Below are positions 34,256 to 47,711 of a stretch of 64,000 nt of DNA, one piece after another (position 1 is the stretch's first letter; each line of letters begins with the position of its first letter). This DNA comes from Escarpia spicata (taxonomy: Eukaryota > Annelida > Polychaeta > Sabellida > Siboglinidae). Position numbers and translations under genes: made by a program. The stretch is from the NCBI GenBank assembly GCA_963995525.1, contig OZ023213.1, positions 41,524,276-41,588,275 on the forward strand, given 5' to 3'. The notes under the pieces are model-generated. The model searched no databases. It saw only the letters and a list, made by a program, of their open reading frames with translations, and was not told the origin of the DNA.

Positions 34256-35581
34256 ATGGATCTTGCTCAATTGATTGAGTTAGGCGAGAAGTTAGGGTTA
34301 ACAGGTCCCGAACTTCAGGCATTTGTTCGCGATGAACAAGGAACCGCCCGGGCTGAGAGAAAGGCCGCTCGCGAGGCGGAGAAAGAGAGGCTCTAGGCCG
34401 AGCTCCGAGAAAAGTAGGCGGCAAGGCAGGCCGATATGGAGATACGCGCGAGTGAAATGGAGCATGAAGAAAAGATGGCCAGGCTCCACAACGAGGCTAC
34501 GACCGTAGAGAACCGAGATTCGGTGAGTAATGCTTCAGCCATTACTAAGGGAATCCGTAGTCCTCCGTTACCCTGTTTTAACGAAGACAAGGATTCGATT
34601 GATGTATATCTCCAGCGATTTGAAAGATATGCTGAAAACCAGGGTTGGGAGCGTGAGAATTACGCTATATTTCTGAGCGCATTGTTATCCAGTCATGCAC
34701 TGGAAGTTTATTCCCGTTCCCCAATTTCCGTGGCCAACGATTATGACCAGTAAAGCAAGCATTGCTAGGATGGTACCGACTGACTGTAGGCGATTTTCGT
34801 AAGAAGCTTTACACCTGTTCTCTAAATTCGACCGAAACAGTGTCGCAGTATTTTGCTCGTATGGAGCATTATTTGACTCAGTGGATTTCTTTGTCAAACA
34901 TTAATGAGTCTTTCGAGGGTCTTAAGGAACTCATTCTGAGAAAGCAATTCTTGTTTATGTGCCCTAGGGAACTGTCCGTGTTTCTGAGAGAACACAAACC
35001 GATGGGGAAAGAGAATTTGTTTAGAGTTGGTGAGAACATTTACAGATGCCCATTCATCATATGGTAAACGGGAAAATCGTAGAGACCGAGTCCGACCCAC
35101 TCTCGTCCCTTCACCCGTCCCGAAAAGTAGATCAGGGGAGGGGAGATACCCTATTTCTAGCCCTACCCTGCGGCCCGTTCCTCCGCCGCGTACATGTTTC
35201 CTTTGTAATCGGCCAGGTCACATCGCGAGACAGTGTACAGTGGGAGTGCAGAATAGGAATCCTCCACCGCAAAGGATGAAACCAGTGGTTGGGAATTGTG
35301 CAGTTGTGCTAAACCAGAATTCCCCTAGTCACCAATGTCCTGTGGGTGGGACTGATGTCACGTTGCAATGTGGATGTAAGATCCCCGTAATTGCTAGTGC
35401 TTGTGCACAACATGACTACAGTTGTAACTTACCGGTTGTAGAGGGGTATATGGGGAGATCCCCAGTGAAAGTACTACGCGACAGCGGGTGTAACGGAGTC
35501 GTTGTACGACGTAGCCTAGTTCCGGAAGATCAGTTAACTGGGAAAACCAGTCTCTATGCTGATGGACCGATCCGTCATTGA
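34256..35581 (+). pseudogene. gag-pro: gag-pro pseudogene, unit 11
   Basis: Like unit 4, including the Met variant before the protease site, but with GAGAGAAAGG instead of GAGCGACAGG in the gag N-terminus. Zinc knuckle 35195-35236, DSG 35480-35488. Confidence 0.82.
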
Positions 35582-35635
35582 AGTCCCGACTGCCCGGTGC
35601 TATGTGAGAGGAGTTCTCACATAGTTCTCACATAG

Positions 35636-36311
35636 GGCTTCAATTTCTCCTGTGAAATTGAAGCCCTATGTCTAAACAACCCCGTTTATGATTTAGTAAT
35701 TGGCAATGTTGATGAACTAAATTTGCCCTGTTCCGATAACAGTGAAGGTTCTCCTTTTCGAGTAACCAAGTCAGATAGTGTCCCCGTTACAGTTGAGGCC
35801 CCTTTGAATGACACCCCAATCACTGGTTGTGCTGTAGAAACCCGTGCTCAACGGGAGCGCCTTTCCAACCCACAAAACCTTTGATAGTGCCTCAAGTTGT
35901 TGGTGCGATGATTTCTTGAGAGTGCAAAAGGGGGATGAGACCTTGAAGAAATGCTTTGATTCGGCTGAAGAGACTAAAGGGAAACCTAAGGGAAAACAAA
36001 CAAGTCAATTCGTGATCAAAAGGGGGCTGCTTTATTGTCTGTATCATTCGCGCGAAACCGTTCATCCGACTTCTCGATCGTTTGCGACAGGGCAAGACCT
36101 CTCGATCGAATTCGTAGCGGCCGGCGGTAAGCGTCTACTGCCCGGCTTCGTCTTCCAGTTGTACGAAGGCAATCGTCAAGTGCCCGGCTTCATCACTCGT
36201 GCGGCCGAGATACACCGTTCTAATTGTGTTCTGAGCTCGGCGTCTCGACTTCAACGAATGTTCGTATATATTCGAGATGGGACTAGCCCAGTGTCAATGT
36301 GTATTTTCTGA
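35636..36311 (+). pseudogene. pol: pol remnant, unit 11
   Basis: As unit 4: 13-base deletion with the Phe variant. Confidence 0.65.
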
Positions 36312-36439
36312 TTGAATGTATCTATTATTTGCTGTATTATGATTGGTAGTTATCTGTGTTTTGAAGTGAGGTATTTTTACCCTTGAAGTATTCACATATA
36401 TATGTATATATGTGTGTGTGTTGTAACAGATTACTGTAA

Positions 36440-36816
36440 TGAGAGTCCGCGATGACTAGCTTATACTGTGTATTTATATTATGGAAGTTATTCTTAAATA
36501 ACACTTGGCGCCTAGTGTATGATCGTGTAGCGGTATAATCCACCTTAGAAAGGAAGTGGAATTTGATAATCGAAAGACTCAGTGTTATTGTTTATGTTCT
36601 ATTAAGATTTGATTACGGGATTTCTTTATTCTGTTTATTTTGTTAATCGAGATATTTACCAAAAGAAAGATATCTTGTAATAAAGTTTATTAAATTGTCC
36701 TCGTTCTTTGTCGCTTGTTCACGAAAACCGTTCTTTCTCATATGCGTTGAACTTCATATATATGAACCCTACTAGACTGAGCCATCTAGTGTACGGAGAC
36801 CTCGATAACCGTGACA
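36440..36816 (+). repeat. LTR 11, terminal LTR left of satellite spacer 2
   Basis: Same diverged terminal-type LTR as LTR 4, ending CTCGATAACCGTGACA directly against satellite DNA. No primer binding site follows. Confidence 0.75.
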
Positions 36817-38935
36817 TTGTTATACTAGCGAAATAGTATGCAATAATTTTCAATTGATCAATATTCTGCATTTAATAACGTTTTTAAATGTTCATTACGT
36901 CCATAAATGAAAACTAACCGTCAGTAAACTTCTAGGCTTCTGTTATTATAAGATATACTGTCATACAAACGAAATATTATGCAATAATTGTCAATTCTTC
37001 CATATTCAGACCTTGGCAACTTTTTAAATGTCAATTACCTCCTATAAATGAAAACTAACAGTCAGAAAGCGTCTATATTGATGTGGTTGTAAACTGTGCT
37101 GTTAGTAAACCGAAATATTATGTAATCACTCTGAATTGATCGATATCCAGCATTTGACAACGTTTTTAAATGTTGATCGCGTGATCGTGGTTTCTGTAAT
37201 TGTAACCTATATTGTTATACAAATGAAAAATTATGCTATAGTTTTCATAAATGAAAACTAACCGTCAGAAAACTTCTAGGTTTCTGCTATACTGTTATAA
37301 AAGAGAAACCTTATGCAATCACCTCAAATTTATTGATATTCCTCATTTGGCAACGTTTTTAAATGTTGATTACCCCTATAAGTGAAAACTAAACGTCAGA
37401 AAATGTCTAGTTTGCTGATATTGCAAGATATACTGTCATACAAACCAAACATCATGCTATCATTTTCAATTCATCGATATTCAGACTTTGGCAACGTTCT
37501 TTATTATTAATTACCCCTATAAATGAAAACTAACCGTCAGAAAACGCCAAGGTTTCTGTTATTGTAAGCTATACTGTCATACATACGAAATATTTTGCTA
37601 TAATTTTCAATTGATCGATATTCTGCATTTAATAACGTTTTTAAATGTTGATCACATCCATAAATGAAAACTAACCGTCAGAACTTCTAGATATGGGTGT
37701 TATTGTAAGCTATACTGTCATAGAAGCGAAATATGTTATCACTCTCAACTGATCGATATTCAACATTTGGCAACGTTTGTAAATGTTGATTATCTCCTAT
37801 AAATGAAAACTAACCGTCAGAAAACGTTTAGATTTCTGTTATTGTTATATTCTGTCATACAAACGAAAAATTATGCTATCATTTTCTATTCTTCGATATT
37901 CAGACTTTGGCAACGTTTTTAAATGTTGATCACGTCCATAAATGAAAACTAACCGTCAGAAAACTTGTAGGTTTCTGTTATTGTAAGCTATACTGCCATA
38001 CAAACGAAATATTATGCAATAATTTTCAATTCTTCCATTTTCAGACCTTGGCAACGTTTTTAAATGCCGATTACCTCCTATAAATGAAAACTAACCGTCA
38101 GAAAGCGTCTATATTGCTTTGGTTATAAACTGTGCTGGTAGTAAACCGAAATATTATGTAATCACTCTGAATTGTTCGATATCCAGCATTTGACGTTTTT
38201 AAATGTTGATCGCGTGATCGTGGTTTCTGTAATTGTAACCTATATTGTTATACAAATGAAACATTATGCTATAGTTTTCATAATTGAAAACTAACCGTCA
38301 GAAAACTTCTAGGTTTCTGCTATACTGTTATAAAAGAGAAACCTTATGCAATCACCTCAAATTTATTGATATTCCTCATTTGGCAACGTTTTTAAATGTT
38401 GATTAACCCTATAAGTGAAAATTAAACGTCAGAAAATGTCTAGTTTGCTGATATTGAAAGATATACTGTCATACAAACCAAACATCATGCTATCTTTTTC
38501 AATTGATCGATATTCAGACTTTGGCAACGTTCTTTATTATTAATTACCCCTATAAATGAAAACTAACCGTCAGAAAACGCCAAGGTTTCTGTTATTGTAA
38601 GCTATACTGTCATACATACGAAATATTTTGCTATCATTTTCAATTGATCGATATTCTGCATTTAATAACGTTTTTAAATGTTGATCACGTCCATAAATGA
38701 AAACTAACCGTCAGAAAACTTGTAGGTTTCTGTTATTGTAAGCTATACTGTCATACAAACGAAATATTATGCAATAATTTTCAATTCTTCCATATTCAGA
38801 CCTTGGCAACGTTTTTAAATGCCGATTACCTTCTATAAATGAAAACTAACCGTCAGAAAGCGTCTATATTGCTTTGGTTATAAACTGTGCTGTTAGTATT
38901 GCGAAATATTATTTTATCACTCTCAATTGATCGAT
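36817..38935. repeat. AT-rich satellite spacer 2
   Basis: The same 2,119 bp as spacer 1, shifted by 24,884 bp, with the same monomer variants and the same two LTR junctions. I saw no differences on reading, though I did not align every base. Confidence 0.9.
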
Positions 38936-39309
38936 AGAGTCCGCGATGACTAGCTTATACTGTGTATTTATATTATGGAAGTTATTCTTAGATAACACTT
39001 GGCGCCTAGTGTATGATCGTGTAGCGGTATAATCCACCTTAGAAAGGAAGTGGAATTTGATAATCGAAAGACAGTGTTATTGTTTATGTTCTATTAAGAT
39101 TTGATTACGGGATTTCTTTATTCTGTTTATTTTGTTAATCGAGATATTTACCAAAAGAAAGATAACTTGTAATAAAGTTTATTAAATTTTCCTCGTTCTT
39201 GGTCGCTTGTTCACGAAAACCGTTCTTTCTCATATGCGTTGACCTTGATATATAAGAACCCTACTAGACTGAGCCATCTAGTGTACGGAGACCTCGCTAA
39301 TCCGAGACA
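38936..39309 (+). repeat. LTR 5' copy right of satellite spacer 2
   Basis: Equivalent of 14052-14425. Begins AGAGTCCGCG against satellite GATCGAT and carries the same TTAGATAACAC variant and two-base deletion. Confidence 0.7.
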
Positions 39310-39948
39310 TAATTGGGGGCTCGTACGCGGGATTCCGGCGAGGGGGAAATTAAAATAACACCTTCGGTCAACGCTATGAATTGCGGGTAACACGTGACGG
39401 CAACATAGAACATGCCTGAGAACTTAGCTGCACTCTGGTTCCGTGGAATGTCAGCGTTGTTCCGTGGCTAGAGACGAAACCTACATCTATTCCAGTAGCT
39501 GTAGTGTAGGGTAATTCACATGCCCCTTGTCGGTTCTGCCCGGACTTAATTCTGAGTCCCATATGTCTCGTTATATTTATAGTGTGTCATTCACGTTTTG
39601 AGGCATCAGACTTGTTTATTGCAGCAGTAAAGGACCATGAATTAATCGTATAATTATTGTAAGTAGGAGCTTTGTTATTTTTCAGCTGTACGAGGAAGTT
39701 GAATTACTTGTTGCATTTGCCGAGTTGACAGTGGACAGATTAGTCCCACAGAATGTCCGTTTGTTGATAGTTGACACGGCGTGGTTGAAATCGAATAGTG
39801 GTTTCATTATTCCAGTCTTATGAGAAGATTGGGTGGAGTGTTGTAGCGTAGCTAACACTTTTGTGGTTTACAGGTGGTTGACCTTTTGTATTACTTAAAC
39901 GTGATATCCGTTTAGTGATTATTTCGTGTGTTGCACTAGTTTGCAAAC

Positions 39949-41260
39949 ATGGATCTTGCTCAATTGATTGAGTTAGGCGAGAAGTTAGGGTTAACAGGTC
40001 CCGAACTTCAGGCATTTGTTCGCGATGAACAAGGAACCGCCCGGGCTGAGAGAAAGGCCGCTCGCGAGGCGGAGAAAGAGAGGCTCTAGGCCGAGCTCCG
40101 AGAAAAGTAGGCGGCAAGGCAGGCCGATATGGAGATACGCGCGAGTGAAATGGAGCATGAAGAAAAGATGGCCAGGCTCCACAACGAGGCTACGACCGTA
40201 GAGAACCGAGATTCGGTGAGTAATGCTTCAGCCATTACTAAGGGAATCCGTAGTCCTCCGTTACCCTGTTTTAACGAAGACAAGGATTCGATTGATGTAT
40301 ATCTCCAGCGATTTGAAAGATATGCTGAAAACCAGGGTTGGGAGCGTGAGAATTACGCTATATTTCTGAGCGCATTGTTATCCAGTCATGCACTGGAAGT
40401 TTATTCCCGTTCCCCAATTTCCGTGGCCAACGATTATGACCAGTAAAGCAAGCATTGCTAGGATGGTACCGACTGACTGTAGGCGATTTTCGTAAGAAGC
40501 TTTACACCTGTTCTCTAAATTCGACCGAAACAGTGTCGCAGTATTTTGCTCGTATGGAGCATTATTTGACTCAGTGGATTTCTTTGTCAAACATTAATGA
40601 GTCTTTCGAGGGTCTTAAGGAACTCATTCTGAGAAAGCAATTCTTGTTTATGTGCCCTAGGGAACTGTCCGTGTTTCTGAGAGAACACAAACCGATGGGG
40701 AAAGAGAATTTGTTTAGAGTTGGTGAGAACATTTACAGATGCCCATTCATCATATGGTAAACGGGAAAATCGTAGAGACCGAGTCCGACCCACTCTCGTC
40801 CCTTCACCCGTCCCGAAAAGGAGATCAGGGGAGGGGAGATACCCTATTTCTAGCCCTACCCTGCGGCCCGTTCCTCCGCCGCGTACATGTTTCCTTTGTA
40901 ATCGGCCAGGTCACATCGCGAGACAGTGTACAGTGGGAGTGCAGAATAGGAATCCTCCACCGCAAAGGATGAAACCAGTGGTTGGGAATTGTGCAGTTGT
41001 GCTAAACCAGAATTCCCCTAGTCACCAATGTCCTGTGGGTGGGACTGATGTCACGTTGCAATGTGGATGTAAGATCCCCGTAATTGCTAGTGCTTGTGCA
41101 CAACATGACTACAGTTGTAGAGGGGTATGTGGGGAGATCCCCAGTGAAAGTACTACGCGACAGCGGGTGTAACGGAGTCGTTGTACGACGTAGCCTAGTT
41201 CCGGAAGATCAGTTAACTGGGAAAACGAGTCTTTATGCTGATGGACCGATCCGTCATTGA
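39949..41260 (+). pseudogene. gag-pro: gag-pro pseudogene, unit 12 (class B)
   Basis: Copy of unit 5 at +24,884 bp. 14-base deletion, frame closed at 41172, out-of-frame DSG at 41159-41167. Zinc knuckle 40888-40929. Confidence 0.82.
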
Positions 41261-41314
41261 AGTCCCGACTGCCCGGTGCTATGTGAGAGGAGTTCTCACA
41301 TAGTTCTCACATAG

Positions 41315-42001
41315 GGCTTCAATTTCTCCTGTGAAATTGAAGCCCTATGTCTAAACAACCCCGTTTATGATTTAGTAATTGGCAATGTTGATGAACTAAA
41401 TTTGCCCTGTTCCGATAACAGTGAAGGTTCTCCTTTTCGAGTAACCAAGTCAGATAGTGTCCCCGTTACAGTTGAGGCCCCTTTGAATGACACCCCAATC
41501 ACTGGTTGTGCTGTAGAAACCCGTGCTCAACGGGAGCGCCTTTCCAACCCACAAAACCTTTGATAGTGCCTCAAGTTGTTGGTGCGAGTATATCCGCCGA
41601 TGATTTCTTCAGAGTGCAAAAGGGGGATGAGACCTTGAAGAAATGCTTTGATTCGGCTGAAGAGACTAAAGGGAAACCTAAGGGAAAACAAACAAGTCAA
41701 TTCGTGATCAAAAGGGGGCTGCTTTATTGTCTGTATCATTCGCGCGAAACCGTTCATCCGACTTCTCGATCGTTTGCGACAGGGCAAGACCTCTCGATCG
41801 AATTCGTAGCGGCTGGCGGTAAGCGTCTACTGCCCGGCTTCGTCTTCCAGTTGTACGAAGGCAATCGTCAAGTGCCCGGCTTCATCACTCGTGCGGCCGA
41901 GATACACCGTTCTAATTGTGTTCTGAGCTCGGCGTCTCGACTTCAACGAATGTGTATATATTCGAGATGGGACTAGCCCAGTGTCAATGTGTATTTTCTG
42001 A
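41315..42001 (+). pseudogene. pol: pol remnant, unit 12 (undeleted form)
   Basis: As unit 5, with the 2-base tail deletion. Just downstream, a private A-to-G (TTATGGTTGG near 42032) separates it from unit 5. Confidence 0.68.
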
Positions 42002-42129
42002 TTGAATGTATCTATTATTTGCTGTATTATGGTTGGTAGTTATCTGTGTTTTGAAGTGAGGTATTTTTACCCTTGAAGTATTCACATATATATGTATATA
42101 TGTGTGTGTGTTGTAACAGATTACTGTAA

Positions 42130-42507
42130 TGAGAGTCCGCGATGACTAGCTTATACTGTGTATTTATATTATGGAAGTTATTCTTAAATAACACTTGGCG
42201 CCTAGTGTATGATCGTGTAGCGGTATAATCCACCTTAGAAAGGAAGTGGAATTTGATAATCGAAAGACTCAGTGTTATTGTTTATGTTCTATTAAGATTT
42301 GGTTACGGGATTTCTTTATTCTGTTTATTTTGTTAATCGAGATATTTACCAAAAGAAAGATAACTTGTAATAAAGTTTATTAAATTTTCCTCGTTCTTGG
42401 TCGCTTGTTCACGAAAACCGTTCTTTCTCATATGCGTTGACCTTGATATATAAGAACCCTACTAGACTGAGCCATCTAGTGTACGGAGACCTCGCTAATC
42501 CGTGACA
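42130..42507 (+). repeat. LTR 12 (units 12/13), GTGACA-ending class
   Basis: Matches LTR 5, ending CCGTGACA. Confidence 0.65.
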
Positions 42508-43145
42508 TAATTGGGGGCTCGTACGCGGGATTCCGGCGAGGGGGAATTAAAATAACACCTTCGGTCAACGCTATGAATTGCGGGTAACACGTGACGGCAA
42601 CATAGAACATGCCTGAGAACTTAGCTGCACTCTGGTTCCGTGGAATGTCAGCGTTGTTCCGTGGCTAAAGACGAAACCTACATCTATTCCAGTAGCTGTA
42701 GTGTAGGGTAATTCACATGCCCCTTGTCGGTTCTGCCCGGACTTAATTCTGAGTCCCATATGTCTCGTTATATTTATAGTGTGTCATTCACGTTTTGAGG
42801 CATCAGACTTGTTTATTGCAGCAGTAAAGGACCATGAATTAATCGTATAATTATTGTAAGTAGGAGCTTTGTTATTTTTCAGCTGTACGAGGAAGTTGAA
42901 TTACTTGTTGCATTTGCCGAGTTGGCAGTGGACAGATTAGTCCCACAGAATGTCCGTGTGTTGATAGTTGACACGACGTGGTTGAAATCGAATAGTGGTT
43001 TCATTATTCCAGTCTTATGAGAAGATTGGGTGGAGTATTGTAGCGTAGCTAACACTTTTGTGGTTTACAGGTGGTTGACCTTTTGTATTACTTAAACGTG
43101 ATATCCGTTTAGTGATTATTTCGTGTGTTGCACTAGTTTGCAAAC

Positions 43146-44471
43146 ATGGATCTTGCTCAATTGATTGAGTTAGGCGAGAAGTTAGGGTTAACAGGTTCCG
43201 AACTTCAGGCATTTGTTCGCGATGAACAAGGAACCGCCCGGGCTGAGCGACAGGCCGCTCGCGAGGCGGAGAAAGAGAGGCTCTAGGCCGAGCTCCGAGA
43301 AAAGTAGGCGGCAAGGCAGGCCGATATGGAGATACGCGCGAGTGAAATGGAGCATGAAGAAAAGATGGCCAGGCTCCACAACGAGGCTACGACCGTAGAG
43401 AACCGAGATTCGGTGAGTAATGCTTCAGCCATTACTAAGGGAATCCGTAGTCCTCCGTTACCCTGTTTTAACGAAGACAAGGATTCGATTGATGTATATC
43501 TCCAGCGATTTGAAAGATATGCTGAAAACCAGGGTTGGGAGCGTGAGAATTACGCTATATTTCTGAGCGCATTATTAACCAGTCATGCACTGGAAGTTTA
43601 TTCCCGTTCCCCAATTTCCGTGGCCAACGATTATGACCAGTAAAGCAAGCATTGCTAGGATGGTACCGACTGACTGTAGGCGATTTTCGTAAGAAGTTTT
43701 ACACCTGTTCTCTAAATTCGACCGAAACAGTGTCGCAGTATTTTGCTCGTATGGAGCATTATTTGACTCAGTGGATTTCTTTGTCAAACATTAATGAGTC
43801 TTTCGAGGGTCTTAAGGAACTCATTCTGAGAAAGCAATTCTTGTTTATGTGCCCTAGGGAACTGTCCGTGTTTCTGAGAGAACACAAACCGATGGGGAAA
43901 GAGAATTTGTTTAGAGTTGGTGAGAACATTTACAGATGCCCATTCATCATATGGTAAACGGGAAAATCGTAGAGACCGAGTCCGACCCACTCTCGTCCCT
44001 TCACCCGTCCCGAAAAGTAGATCAGGGGAGGGGAGATACCCTATTTCTAGCCCTACCCTGCGGCCCGTTCCTCCGCCGCGTACATGTTTCCTTTGTAATC
44101 GGCCAGGTCACATCGCGAGACAGTGTACAGTGGGAGTGCAGAATAGGAATCCTCCACCGCAAAGGATGAAACCAGTGGTTGGGAATTGTGCAGTTGTGCT
44201 AAACCAGAATTCCCCTAGTCACCAATGTCCTGTGGGTGGGACTGATGTCACGTTGCAATGTGGATGTAAGATCCCCGTAATTGCTAGTGCTTGTGCACAA
44301 CATGACTACAGTTGTAACTTACCGGTTGTAGAGGGGTATGTGGGGAGATCCCCAGTGAAAGTACTACGCGACAGCGGGTGTAACGGAGTCGTTGTACGAC
44401 GTAGCCTAGTTCCGGAAGATCAGTTAACTGGGAAAACCAGTCTCTATGCTGATGGACCGATCCGTCATTGA
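43146..44471 (+). pseudogene. gag-pro: gag-pro pseudogene, unit 13 (class T)
   Basis: Class T gag variants as in units 6 and 9. Zinc knuckle 44085-44126, DSG 44370-44378. The unit switches class shortly downstream (GAGAGGAGTTC in the hairpin block). Confidence 0.82.
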
Positions 44472-44525
44472 AGTCCCGACTGCCCGGTGCTATGTGAGAG
44501 GAGTTCTCACATAGTTCTCACATAG

Positions 44526-45201
44526 GGCTTCAATTTCTCCTGTGAAATTGAAGCCCTATGTCTAAACAACCCCGTTTATGATTTAGTAATTGGCAATGTT
44601 GATGAACTAAATTTGCCCTGTTCCGATAACAGTGAAGGTTCTCCTTTTCGAGTAACCAAGTCAGATAGTGTCCCCGTTACAGTTGAGGCCCCTTTGAATG
44701 ACACCCCAATCACTGGTTGTGCTGTAGAAACCCGTGCTCAACGGGAGCGCCTTTCCAACCCACAAAACCTTTGATAGTGCCTCAAGTTGTTGGTGCGATG
44801 ATTTCTTGAGAGTGCAAAAGGGGGATGAGACCTTGAAGAAATGCTTTGATTCGGCTGAAGAGACTAAAGGGAAACCTAAGGGAAAACAAACAAGTCAATT
44901 CGTGATCAAAAGGGGGCTGCTTTATTGTCTGTATCATTCGCGCGAAACCGTTCATCCGACTTCTCGATCGTTTGCGACAGGGCAAGACCTCTCGATCGAA
45001 TTCGTAGCGGCCGGCGGTAAGCGTCTACTGCCCGGCTTCGTCTTCCAGTTGTACGAAGGCAATCGTCAAGTGCCCGGCATCATCACTCGTGCGGCCGAGA
45101 TACACCGTTCTAATTGTGTTCTGAGCTCGGCGTCTCGACTTCAACGAATGTTCGTATATATTCGAGATGGGACTAGCCCAGTGTCAATGTGTATTTTCTG
45201 A
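44526..45201 (+). pseudogene. pol: pol remnant, unit 13
   Basis: 13-base deletion form with Ile, following a 5-base hairpin loop, unlike its counterpart unit 6. Confidence 0.65.
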
Positions 45202-45329
45202 TTGAATGTATCTATTATTTGCTGTATTATGATTGGTAGTTATCTGTGTTTTGAAGTGAGGTATTTTTACCCTTGAAGTATTCACATATATATGTATATA
45301 TGTGTGTGTGTTGTAACAGATTACTGTAA

Positions 45330-45707
45330 TGAGAGTCCGCGATGACTAGCTTATACTGTGTATTTATATTATGGAGGTTATTCTTAAATAACACTTGGCG
45401 CCTAGTGTATGATCGTGTAGCGGTATAATCCACCTTAGAAAGGAAGTGGAATTTGATAATCGAAAGACTCAGTGTTATTGTTTATGTTCTATTAAGATTT
45501 GATTACGGGATTTCTTTATTCTGTTTATTTTGTTAATCGAGATATTTACCAAAAGAAAGATAACTTGTAATAAAGTTTATTAAATTTTCCTCGTTCTTGG
45601 TCGCTTGTTCACGAAAACCGTTCTTTCTCATATGCGTTGACCTTGATATATAAGAACCCTACTAGACTGAGCCATCTAGTGTACGGAGACCTCGCTAATC
45701 CGAGACA
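45330..45707 (+). repeat. LTR 13 (units 13/14)
   Basis: TGGAGGTT as in LTR 6, but followed by GCGGGATTCC instead of GCGGTATTCC, so a variant switch lies near its 3' end. Confidence 0.65.
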
Positions 45708-46346
45708 TAATTGGGGGCTCGTACGCGGGATTCCGGCGAGGGGGAAATTAAAATAACACCTTCGGTCAACGCTATGAATTGCGGGTAACACGTGACGGCA
45801 ACATAGAACATGCCTGAGAACTTAGCTGCACTCTGGTTCCGTGGAATGTCAGCGTTGTTCCGTGGCTAGAGACGAAACCTACATCTATTCCAGTAGCTGT
45901 AGTGTAGGGTAATTCACATGCCCCTTGTCGGTTCTGCCCGGACTTAATTCTGAGTCCCATATGTCTCGTTATATTTATAGTGTGTCATTCACGTTTTGAG
46001 GCATCAGACTTGTTTATTGCAGCAGTAAAGGACCATGAATTAATCGTATAATTATTGTAAGTAGGAGCTTTGTTATTTTTCAGCTGTACGAGGAAGTTGA
46101 ATTACTTGTTGCATTTGCCGAGTTGACAGTGGACAGATTAGTCCCACAGAATGTCCGTTTGTTGATAGTTGACACGGCGTGGTTGAAATCGAATAGTGGT
46201 TTCATTATTCCAGTCTTATGAGAAGATTGGGTGGAGTGTTGTAGCGTAGCTAACACTTTTGTGGTTTACAGGTGGTTGACCTTTTGTATTACTTAAACGT
46301 GATATCCGTTTAGTGATTATTTCGTGTGTTGCACTAGTTTGCAAAC

Positions 46347-47657
46347 ATGGATCTTGCTCAATTGATTGAGTTAGGCGAGAAGTTAGGTTTAACAGGTCCC
46401 GAACTTCAGGCATTTGTTCGCGATGAACAAGGAACCGCCCGGGCTGAGAGAAAGGCCGCTCGCGAGGCGGAGAAAGAGAGGCTCTAGGCCGAGCTCCGAG
46501 AAAAGTAGGCGGCAAGGCAGGCCGATATGGAGATACGCGCGAGTGAAATGGAGCATGAAGAAAAGATGGCCAGGCTCCACAACGAGGCTACGACCGTAGA
46601 GAACCGAGATTCGGTGAGTAATGCTTCAGCCATTACTAAGGGAATCCGTAGTCCTCCGTTACCCTGTTTTAACGAAGACAAGGATTCGATTGATGTATAT
46701 CTCCAGCGATTTGAAAGATATGCTGAAAACCAGGGTTGGGAGCGTGAGAATTACGCTATATTTCTGAGCGCATTGTTATCCAGTCATGCACTGGAAGTTT
46801 ATTCCCGTTCCCCAATTTCCGTGGCCAACGATTATGACCAGTAAAGCAAGCATTGCTAGGATGGTACCGACTGACTGTAGGCGATTTTCGTAAGAAGCTT
46901 TACACCTGTTCTCTAAATTCGACCGAAACAGTGTCGCAGTATTTTGCTCGTATGGAGCATTATTTGACTCAGTGGATTTCTTTGTCAAACATTAATGAGT
47001 CTTTCGAGGGTCTTAAGGAACTCATTCTGAGAAAGCAATTCTTGTTTATGTGCCTAGGGAACTGTCCGTGTTTCTGAGAGAACACAAACCGATGGGGAAA
47101 GAGAATTTGTTTAGAGTTGGTGAGAACATTTACAGATGCCCATTCATCATATGGTAAACGGGAAAATCGTAGAGACCGAGTCCGACCCACTCTCGTCCCT
47201 TCACCCGTCCCGAAAAGTAGATCAGGGGAGGGGAGATACCCTATTTCTAGCCCTACCCTGCGGCCCGTTCCTCCGCCGCGTACATGTTTCCTTTGTAATC
47301 GGCCAGGTCACATCGCGAGACAGTGTACAGTGGGAGTGCAGAATAGGAATCCTCCACCGCAAAGGATGAAACCAGTGGTTGGGAATTGTGCAGTTGTGCT
47401 AAACCAGAATTCCCCTAGTCACCAATGTCCTGTGGGTGGGACTGATGTCACGTTGCAATGTGGATGTAAGATCCCCGTAATTGCTAGTGCTTGTGCACAA
47501 CATGACTACAGTTGTAGAGGGGTATGTGGGGAGATCCCCAGTGAAAGTACTACGCGACAGCGGGTGTAACGGAGTCGTTGTACGACGTAGCCTAGTTCCG
47601 GAAGATCAGTTAACTGGGAAAACCAGTCTCTATGCTGATGGACCGATCCGTCATTGA
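46347..47657 (+). pseudogene. gag-pro: gag-pro pseudogene, unit 14 (class B, extra lesion)
   Basis: Class B 14-base deletion (near 47512) with the ordinary AAAAGTAGATC linker, plus a one-base deletion TGTGCCTAGGG near 47053 that adds a frameshift in the gag core, shared only with unit 16. Private GTTAGGTTTAAC at the start. Zinc knuckle 47285-47326, out-of-frame DSG 47556-47564. Confidence 0.82.
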
Positions 47658-47711
47658 AGTCCCGACTGCCCGGTGCTATGTGAGAGGAGTTCTCACATAG
47701 TTCTCACATAG

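Larger units (their letters stand above)
14052..36816 (+). mobile_element. Tandem array segment 2 (units 5-11)
   Basis: Seven complete units lie between two satellite spacers. The segment begins with an LTR lacking its first two or three bases and ends with a full LTR 3' terminus, so it has the form LTR-(internal-LTR)7. Units 5-7 and 8-10 form two copies of a three-unit higher-order repeat. No target-site duplication is visible: the left flank ends GATCGAT and the right flank begins TTGTTATAC, both satellite sequence but in different phase. Confidence 0.9.
28414..45727 (+). repeat. 24.9 kb-period segmental duplication, right copy
   Basis: Counterpart of the block at 3530-20840, including satellite spacer 2. 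The presence of the same satellite-array junctions at the same offset shows that the spacer was duplicated together with the flanking units and did not insert twice independently. Confidence 0.75.
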
